Shown here piece by piece: positions 57,919-64,000 of a stretch of DNA of 64,000 bases (position 1 is the stretch's first letter; every line of letters begins with the position of its first letter). Source of the stretch: Conexibacter woesei Iso977N. GTDB lineage: Bacteria > Actinomycetota > Thermoleophilia > Solirubrobacterales > Solirubrobacteraceae. The notes under the pieces were generated by a model, which worked only from the letters and a program-made list of their open reading frames with translations, was not told the origin of the DNA and searched no databases. Position numbers and translations under genes: made by a program. The stretch lies in NCBI RefSeq assembly GCF_000424625.1, contig NZ_AUKG01000001.1, positions 2,356,001 through 2,420,000 of the forward strand, given 5' to 3'.

Positions 57919-58551
57919 GTGACCTACCACCGGACCCGGATCCGCCGACGCCGCGCCGCCGCGCTGCTCGCCGTCCTCGGCGCGGTCGCAGCGCTGATCG
58001 GCCACCGCTCGCCGCCGCCGATCCCGTCGCCGACGACGCTCGCCCGGCAGCTGACCGTCGCCGCGGGCGACCACTTCCACCGTGAGCCCGGCAGCGGTGC
58101 GCTCGGCACCGCGGGCGGCGCGCTGCCCGACGACGCTTCGGTGTTCGACGACAACTACCCCGGCATCACGAGGCTCGACCCGGACCTGCTGAGCGCGCTG
58201 CGCCGCGCGGCCACCGACGCGGGCGCGATCAGGTTCGTCGTCAACAGCGGCTGGCGCTCGCCGGCCTACGAGGACGAGCTGCGCAGGCAGGCGGTCGCCA
58301 AGTACGGCTCCGAGCAGGAGGCCGCGCGCTGGGTGGCGACCGGGACGACCTCGGCGCACGTCTCCGGCGACGCGGTCGACGTCGGGCCGACCGCCGCCGA
58401 CTCCTGGCTGGCCCAGCACGGCGCCGCCTACGGCCTCTGCCAGATCTACGCCAACGAGCCCTGGCACTACGAGCTGCGCGACGGCGCGGCGACCCAAGGC
58501 TGCCCGCAGATGTACGCCGACCCCACCCACGACCCACGGATGCAGAAGTGA
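57919..58551 (+). CDS. VanY-like D-alanyl-D-alanine carboxypeptidase
   Basis: This 210-residue protein has an N-terminal basic/hydrophobic signal anchor (RRRRAAALLAVLGAVAALIG). A VanY/M15 peptidase domain follows: VVNSGWRSPAYEDEL, zinc ligands in TSAHVSGDAVDVGP and the final EPWHYEL. It trims the terminal D-Ala from peptidoglycan stem peptides in the cell wall. The GTG at 57919 is the first start after the divergent regulator promoter. The stop overlaps the lipoprotein start (GTGA), so it heads a five-gene operon with an ABC exporter. Confidence 0.9.
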   Translation: MTYHRTRIRRRRAAALLAVLGAVAALIGHRSPPPIPSPTTLARQLTVAAGDHFHREPGSGALGTAGGALPDDASVFDDNYPGITRLDPDLLSALRRAATDAGAIRFVVNSGWRSPAYEDELRRQAVAKYGSEQEAARWVATGTTSAHVSGDAVDVGPTAADSWLAQHGAAYGLCQIYANEPWHYELRDGAATQGCPQMYADPTHDPRMQK

Positions 58552-59042
58552 CCAACCCCATGAACAAGCTCACGTTCCCCATCATCTTGGCGCTCGTAGC
58601 CCTGACCGCCGCGGGCTGCGGCTCGTCCGGCGACGGCTCCGCGAGCACGGCCGGGTCCGCGACCTTGGCGCGTGCGAGGGCGGTCAGGTTCTCGGCCTGC
58701 ATGCGCACGCACGGCGTCGCCGACTTCCCGGACCCCAACAAGGACAACGACTTCGACTACGGCATCAGCGTCAGCGGCGTCGTCTGGACGAGGGCCGTCA
58801 GCGCCTGCAGGGCCTGGCAGCCGCCCGGGACGCTGAGCGCGAGGCGGACCCCGGCGCAGCAGTCGAGGACGCTGAGGTTCGCCGCGTGCATCCGCGCGCA
58901 CGGCGTCAAGGACTTCCCGGACCCCGTCAACGGCGAGCCGGTCATCGACACCAACAAGATCCCGTCGGCCAACCGGCCCGGCGGCATGACGATCCTCAAC
59001 GCCGCGACCGCCAAGTGCGCCGCGTACGGGCCGAAGCGGTGA
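58548..59042 (+). CDS. Lipoprotein with duplicated CxRxHGVxDFPDP motif
   Basis: This 164-residue exported lipoprotein has a signal peptide and lipobox (LTAAGC). Two copies of a motif follow: VRFSACMRTHGVADFPDP and LRFAACIRAHGVKDFPDP, about 57 residues apart, with two further cysteines (SACRAW, AKCAAYG). The conserved Cys and His suggest metal or disulfide chemistry, but no function is known. It uses AGG for most of its arginines. The GTG at 58548 overlaps the VanY stop; an ATG at 58560 is an alternative. Confidence 0.8.
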   Translation: MTNPMNKLTFPIILALVALTAAGCGSSGDGSASTAGSATLARARAVRFSACMRTHGVADFPDPNKDNDFDYGISVSGVVWTRAVSACRAWQPPGTLSARRTPAQQSRTLRFAACIRAHGVKDFPDPVNGEPVIDTNKIPSANRPGGMTILNAATAKCAAYGPKR

Positions 59043-60054
59043 GACCGCGCTGGGTGGTCGCGGCGGCCGTGCCCGTCGCGGCGGTGGCGATCGCCGTGGC
59101 CGTGTCCGCTTCCGGCGGGCACAGCGCCGCCGCCGCGCAGGAGCCCGCGGTCAGCACCGCGCCGGTGACGCGCGGCGCGCTGAACGACATGGTGTCCTTG
59201 ACCGGGATCCTGACCCGCGCCGCGCAACCGGACGTCGTCGGCCGCGCGCGCGGGACCTACACCGCGCTGCCCGCGGCCGGCGCGACCGTCGGCTGCGGCG
59301 GCACGCTCTACCGCGTCGACGACGCGCCGGTGCTCCTGCTCTGCGGCGGCGTCCCGGCCTACCGGACCCTGCGCCTGGGCGACCACGGGCGCGACGTCCG
59401 CGTGCTCAACCGCGCGCTGCGCGTCCACGACGGCACCGCGTTCACGGAGCGGACCCGGCGCGCGCTGCAACGGCTGCAGCGCCGCAAGGACATGAAGATC
59501 ACCGGCACGCTCCCGCTCGGCGCCGCGGTCGTCCTGCCGGGGAGCGTCCGGATCGCCAAGGTCGCCGCGCAGCTCGGCGCGCCCGCCCGCCCCGGCGCGG
59601 TCGTGCTCGGCACGACGTCCGACACGCTCGGCGTCGCGGCGAGCCTCGACGCCTCCCGGCAGGGCGCGGTCGCCGCCGGCGACCGCGTCCGGATCACGCT
59701 CCCGGACAACCGCACCGCGCGCGGGCGCGTGACGCGGCTCGGCGCGGTCGTCACCCGCGCGGGCGACGCGACGATCCCGGCGTCGATCGCGCTGGACCGC
59801 CCGCGCGCGGCGCGCGGGCTCGACCAGGCGCCGGTCGCGGTCGACGTCACGACGCACGGCGTCGACGACGTCCTCAGCGTCCCGGTCACCGCGCTGGCCG
59901 GCCGCGACGGCGGCGGCTACGCGGTCGAGGTCGTGCGCCCCGGCGGGCGCCGTGACCAGGTCGCCGTCAAGTTGGGGTTGTTCGACACCGCGGCCGGGCG
60001 CGTCCAGGTCGACGGTGCGCTGCGCGCGGGTGACCGCGTGGTGGTCCCGGCCGG

Positions 60055-60058
<4 letters not shown>
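59039..60058 (+). CDS. HlyD-like periplasmic adaptor with peptidoglycan-binding-like segment
   Basis: This 339-residue protein has an N-terminal signal anchor (about 5-25). Beta-rich adaptor motifs follow ([48 protein letters not shown]), and a central helix-turn typical of PG_binding_1 domains ([17 protein letters not shown] to [12 protein letters not shown]). It links the MacB-type ABC permease to the wall or an outer partner. The start overlaps the lipoprotein stop (GTGA), and the stop overlaps the ATPase start (ATGA). Confidence 0.87.
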
Positions 60059-60728
<670 letters not shown>

Positions 60729-60732
<4 letters not shown>

Positions 60733-61934
60733 GCGGCGCGGCCGCGGCCCAGCGCCTGGCCCCGCGCGACGCGCTGCGCGTCGCGAGCACCGGCCTGCGC
60801 GCCCGCCCGCTGCGCGCCGCGCTGTCGGCGCTCGGCATCGCGATCGGGACCGCGGCGATCGTCGCCGTGCTCGGCCTGTCGTCGTCCTCGCAGGCCGGGC
60901 TGCTGGCCGAGATCGACCGGCTCGGCACGAACCTCCTGACCGTCGAGGCGGGGGAGAGCCTGACCGGCGCGCCCGCCCGGCTCCCGCAGGAGGCACCCGC
61001 CCGGATCGGCCTGCTGCACGACGTCTCGGCGGTCGCCGCCACCGCGCAGCTCAAGGACGCCAGGGTCTACCGCAGCCCGCTGATCCCCGCCGCCGACAGC
61101 GGCGGCATCACGGTCCGCGCCGCGAGCCTCGGCCTGCCCGCGGTGCTCGGGACCGGCGTCGCGCGCGGCGCGTGGCTGAACGCCGGCACGGCGCGCGAGC
61201 CGGTCGTCGTGCTCGGCGCGGGCGCCGCGGCACAGCTCGGGATCGACCGCGTCCTGCCCGGCCGCCGGATCTGGCTCGGCGGGCAGTGGTTCGGCGTCGC
61301 CGGGATCCTGCGTCACGCGCCGCTGGCGCCCGACGTCGACACGAGCGCGTTCGTCGGCGCGCCCGCCGCGCGCACCTACCTCAACACCTACAACCTGACC
61401 CCGAGCACGATCTACGTGCGCGCCGCGACCGGCCACGAGGCCGCGGTCCAGGCGCTGCTGGCGCGCACCGCCGACCCGCAGGCGCCCGACGAGGCCGACG
61501 TCAGCCAGCCGTCCGACGTCCTCACCGCGCGCGCCGCCGCGGCGGGCGCGTTCGACAGCCTGTTCCTCGGCCTCGGGATCGTCGCGCTGATCGTCGGCGC
61601 GGTCGGCGTCGCCAACATCATGATCATCTCGGTCCTCGAGCGCCGGTCGGAGATCGGCCTGCGCCGCGCGCTCGGCGCGACCCGCGGCCAGGTCCGCACG
61701 CAGTTCCTCGCCGAGTCGATCCTGCTGGCGGTGATCGGCGGCGTCGTGGGCGTCCTGGCGGGCGCCGCGGCGACCGCGATCTACGCGAGCACGAAGGGCT
61801 GGGCGGTCGTGATCCCGCCCCAGGCCTGGGCCGGCGGCATCGGCGCCGCGCTGCTGATCGGCGCGGTCGCGGGCCTGCTCCCGGCGCTGCGCGCCTCGCG
61901 CCTCCCGCCGACCGTCGCGCTGCGGACGGTCTAG
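60729..61934 (+). CDS. MacB-type ABC transporter permease
   Basis: This 401-residue membrane protein has one N-terminal helix ([20 protein letters not shown]), a large extracytoplasmic MacB periplasmic core domain and three C-terminal helices. The FtsX-like signature [22 protein letters not shown] is present. Together with the ATPase and adaptor it forms an exporter of a peptide, antibiotic or lipid. The GTG overlaps the ATPase stop (GTGA). The TAG shares CTAG with the convergent TetR gene. Confidence 0.93.
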
Positions 61935-62554
61935 CGACGCTCGTCCTCGCGCAGCAGGAGCGACACGATGGTCTTGGCGCTCGCCGGGTCCGGGTTGAGC
62001 TCGGGGTCGCCGCCGTGGTGCAGGAAGCGCTCGCCGAGCGAGACGATCCCGTCGGCGAGCACCGGCGGCGGGGCGGGCGCGGCGTAGGCGCCCGCCGCGA
62101 CGTCGGCCTCGATCTCGGCGGCCAGCCGCGCGACCAGGCGCGGGCGGATCGGGCCGCGTGGCGCGGTCAGCAGCCGCAGGCCCGACGCGCCCTCGTTGGC
62201 CAGCAGCGCCCGGACCGCCGACTGGTCGGAGACGAGGTCGAGGAAGCGGTGGCAGGCCTGCTCGATCCGGGCGACGCCGGGCGGCGCGGTCGCACTCGCC
62301 GAGCTGGCGTCGGCGATCAGCGCGAGGTCGGCCCAGACGACGTCGCCGAGCAGGCGGTCGCGGTCGCCGGTCCAGCGGTAGAGCGTGTTGCGGGAGACGC
62401 CGAGCGCGGCGGCCAAGGCGGCCATGTCGAGGCGGCGCCCGGCGCGGACCCAGTCGCGCGCCAGCGCGAAGGCGGCGCCGGGCGTCGGCCGCGGCGCGGG
62501 CGGGGCGGCGGCGAGGGCCTCGCGGGCGGCGGGCGTGAGGTCGTCGACGGGCAC
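61931..62554 (-). CDS. QsdR/TetR-family transcriptional repressor
   Basis: This 207-residue regulator has an N-terminal helix-turn-helix (LDMAALAAALGVSRNTLYRWTGDRD, about 42-66) of the QsdR type and an all-helical ligand-binding C-domain. Two GTGACAC-N10 inverted repeats lie directly upstream (62558-62581, 62587-62610), the second over the -35 of the divergent glycosidase gene. It therefore probably represses itself and that gene until an inducer binds. The GTG at 62554 is followed by PVDDLTP; no ribosome-binding site is evident. Confidence 0.88.
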   Translation of the reverse strand: MPVDDLTPAAREALAAAPPAPRPTPGAAFALARDWVRAGRRLDMAALAAALGVSRNTLYRWTGDRDRLLGDVVWADLALIADASSASATAPPGVARIEQACHRFLDLVSDQSAVRALLANEGASGLRLLTAPRGPIRPRLVARLAAEIEADVAAGAYAAPAPPPVLADGIVSLGERFLHHGGDPELNPDPASAKTIVSLLLREDERR

Positions 62555-62557
62555 GAG

Positions 62558-62581
62558 GTGACACTACAGCACCGTTGTCTC
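62558..62581. promoter_or_regulatory. TetR/QsdR operator O1 (imperfect)
   Basis: GTGACAC, 10 nt and TTGTCTC form an imperfect inverted repeat 3 bp upstream of the repressor GTG. Arm length and spacing equal those of O2, 29 bp away. Confidence 0.55.
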
Positions 62582-62586
62582 GACAT

Positions 62587-62610
62587 GTGACACTTGCGCT
62601 TCTGTGTCAC
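62587..62610. promoter_or_regulatory. TetR/QsdR operator O2 (perfect)
   Basis: GTGACAC-N10-GTGTCAC has perfect 7-bp arms. The spacer holds the TTGCGC -35 of the glycosidase promoter, so binding would block transcription of that gene. Confidence 0.7.
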
Positions 62611-62623
62611 GTTCGGCTACGGT
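62594..62623 (+). promoter_or_regulatory. Promoter of the GH1 gene (TTGCGC-18-TACGGT)
   Basis: A -35-like TTGCGC is followed 18 bp later by TACGGT (62618-62623), which is 8 nt before the ATG. The message would be leaderless or nearly so. Confidence 0.55.
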
Positions 62624-62631
62624 GCCCGCCC

Positions 62632-63975
62632 ATGTCCCGGGTCACGTCGCTCGTCCTCCTGCTGCTGGTCGCGCTGTGCTGCGCCGCCGCGAACGCGTCG
62701 GCGCAGTTCATCGTCGCGCCGCCGAGGCCGCTGCCCAGGAGCTTCCTCTGGGGCGTCTCCGCCTCGGCGTTCCAGAGCGAGGGCCACACGACCGGCGCCA
62801 ACTGGAACACCTACATCGCCCGCGACTCCAGGCCGGGCGCGGCGTCGCCGAAAGAGGCCTACAGGAACTCGGTCGACTTCTACACGCGCTACCGCTCCGA
62901 CATCGGCCTCGCCGCCGGGCTCGGGGTCAACACCTACCGGATCTCGATCAACTGGACGCGCGTCGAGCCGCGGCCCGGCGTCTTCTCCGCCAAGGGCCTG
63001 GCGTTCTACACCAACGTGGTCCGGGCGATGCGCGCCAAGGGCATCCAGCCGCTGATCACGCTCAACCACTGGGACTACCCGCAGTGGGTCCTGGACCAGG
63101 GCGGTTGGACGAGCACCAGGACCGTCGACGACTTCGCGGCGATGACGCAGGAGGTCGTCGACCGCCTCGGCACGCAGGTCCACCTCTGGCTCACGTTCAA
63201 CGAGGAGTTCTTCTACGAGTTCGTCGAGCAGGGCAACAACGACCTCAACCCGGTGCAGGTCCAGCAGGTCCGGGCCAACCTGATCGCGGCGCACGACCGC
63301 GCCTACGACATCATCCACAAGGGGTCGCCCGGCGCCAAGGTGTCGTCGAACTACGCGTGGCCGGGCAACGGCGCGCTGGCGAGCTTCGCGACCGACCCCT
63401 TCACCAACGCGGTCGCCGGGAAGCTCGACTACCTGGCGCTGGACTACTACTACCCGGCCTACGACCAGGCCAGGACGTTGTTGAACATCTCGGCGGGCAC
63501 GTCCTACAACATCGCGCTCGACCCGTTCGGGATCTACACCGCGCTGCGCCAGATGCACGCGCGCTACCCGTCCAAGCCGATCCTGATCAGCGAGAACGGG
63601 ATGCCGACCAGGAACGGCACGCGCGCCGACGGCGTGTCGCGGTCCAGGGCGCTGACCGACACCGTCTACTGGGTCCAGCGCGCGCGGGCGGCCGGCGTGC
63701 CCGTGTTCGGCTACCTGTACTGGGGCCTGACCGACTCCTATGAGTGGGGCAGCTACACGCCGCGCTTCGGCCTCTACCGGGTCGACGTCGACAAGGACCC
63801 CAGCTTGAAGCGCCGCCCGACGGCGGCGGTCCCGGTGTTCCGCGCGGTCGTGCGCGACCGCGGCGTGCCGAGCACCTACAGGTTGTCGCTGAAGCCGAAG
63901 GCCGCCAACTGCGAGACGACCGCGGTGGCCGCGGCCGACAAGGCGACCTGCCGGGCGGCGGCCGCGCGCGGGTAG
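62632..63975 (+). CDS. Secreted glycoside hydrolase family 1 enzyme
   Basis: This 447-residue protein has a signal peptide (about 1-24) and a GH1 barrel: FLWGVSASAFQSEG, TLNHWDYPQWV, the acid/base Glu in TFNEE (family norm TFNEP) and the nucleophile Glu in ISENGMP. A C-terminal segment has two cysteines (NCETTAVAAADKATC). Family enzymes cleave beta-glucosides or similar sugars; most are cytosolic, so secretion is notable. The ATG at 62632 starts the signal peptide and fits the TACGGT promoter. A QsdR-type operator upstream indicates substrate- or signal-induced expression. Confidence 0.9.
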   Translation: MSRVTSLVLLLLVALCCAAANASAQFIVAPPRPLPRSFLWGVSASAFQSEGHTTGANWNTYIARDSRPGAASPKEAYRNSVDFYTRYRSDIGLAAGLGVNTYRISINWTRVEPRPGVFSAKGLAFYTNVVRAMRAKGIQPLITLNHWDYPQWVLDQGGWTSTRTVDDFAAMTQEVVDRLGTQVHLWLTFNEEFFYEFVEQGNNDLNPVQVQQVRANLIAAHDRAYDIIHKGSPGAKVSSNYAWPGNGALASFATDPFTNAVAGKLDYLALDYYYPAYDQARTLLNISAGTSYNIALDPFGIYTALRQMHARYPSKPILISENGMPTRNGTRADGVSRSRALTDTVYWVQRARAAGVPVFGYLYWGLTDSYEWGSYTPRFGLYRVDVDKDPSLKRRPTAAVPVFRAVVRDRGVPSTYRLSLKPKAANCETTAVAAADKATCRAAAARG

Positions 63976-63985
63976 GCTTGGCGGC

Positions 63986-64000
63986 GTGCCGGACGCCCCG
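63986..64000 (+). CDS. Start of a further gene (partial)
   Basis: TAGGCT at 63973-63978 followed by 7 nt and a GTG at 63986 repeats the leaderless start pattern of this window. Only five codons are visible. The call is a prediction from the promoter pattern; the product is unknown. Confidence 0.4.

Overview
The window is very GC-rich (roughly 73-75% by eye), densely coding DNA with no gene-free stretch over 300 bases. No tRNA, rRNA, CRISPR array, insertion sequence or phage gene is visible. Gene content (BTAD/AfsR regulators, MalT-like LuxR ATPases, stressosome genes, F420-type Ddn protein, QsdR-type TetR, SHOCT/DUF6325 pair, MacB-type export cassettes) and codon use point to a soil actinobacterium, most likely of the Thermoleophilia (Solirubrobacter/Conexibacter-like). 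That placement is inference, not a database result.

Layout. 1-7.2 kb: tail of a drug-efflux MFS gene, a DrrAB-type ABC exporter, a convergent AfsR-like BTAD/NB-ARC regulator with a probable frameshift near its 3' end, and an acyl-CoA dehydrogenase. TGTGAG repeats link the promoters of this block. 7.2-10.5 kb: small membrane and SHOCT proteins, a universal stress protein and a second MFS exporter. 10.5-16.5 kb: a signalling block (membrane histidine kinase, receiver-only regulator, NarL-type regulator, MalT-like regulator) followed by a DUF6325-SHOCT pair. 16.6-18.8 kb: a coiled-coil membrane protein, a ThrE-type exporter and a DUF7144 protein. 18.9-28 kb: an arginine deiminase operon (NhaC antiporter, YfcC transporter, arcA, arcB, arcC) ending in a P-type ATPase whose usual Ca2+ ligands are not conserved. 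Arginine import, deimination, carbamoyl transfer and carbamate-kinase ATP formation would feed the ion pump. 28-33 kb: lipoprotein, amino-acid permease, an orphan OmpR regulator, two COG4705 membrane proteins and a PAP2 phosphatase. The last four share an 11-bp-spaced direct-repeat operator. 33-39.6 kb: a stressosome operon (rsbR, rsbS, rsbT, a fused RsbW/PP2C protein, a hybrid kinase, a REC-PAS-PP2C phosphatase, STAS, DoxX), with rsbT apparently starting at CTG.

39.7-43.1 kb: divergent glutamate-synthase-like and TPP-dependent enzymes. 43.1-46.9 kb: a tiny cysteine-rich protein with a DUF1399-like partner behind a strong promoter, a secreted phytase-like/GDPD mosaic enzyme, and dodecin with its terminator. 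47-49.9 kb: YbdK-type ligase, a conserved actinobacterial protein, CHAD and STAS. 49.9-52.8 kb: a flavin electron-transfer module (FMN-binding protein, ferric-reductase-like membrane flavoprotein, ApbE) around a highly structured promoter. 52.7-57.8 kb: secreted protein, Ddn-like protein, SDR and an OmpR/histidine kinase pair. 57.9-61.9 kb: VanY-like carboxypeptidase, lipoprotein, HlyD-like adaptor and MacB-type ABC operon. 61.9-64 kb: QsdR/TetR repressor, two operators, a secreted GH1 glycosidase and the first codons of another gene.

Across the window many start codons lie 6-10 nt downstream of a TANNNT -10 element, which suggests widespread leaderless or near-leaderless mRNAs. Four of ten convergent gene pairs end in a shared CTAG.
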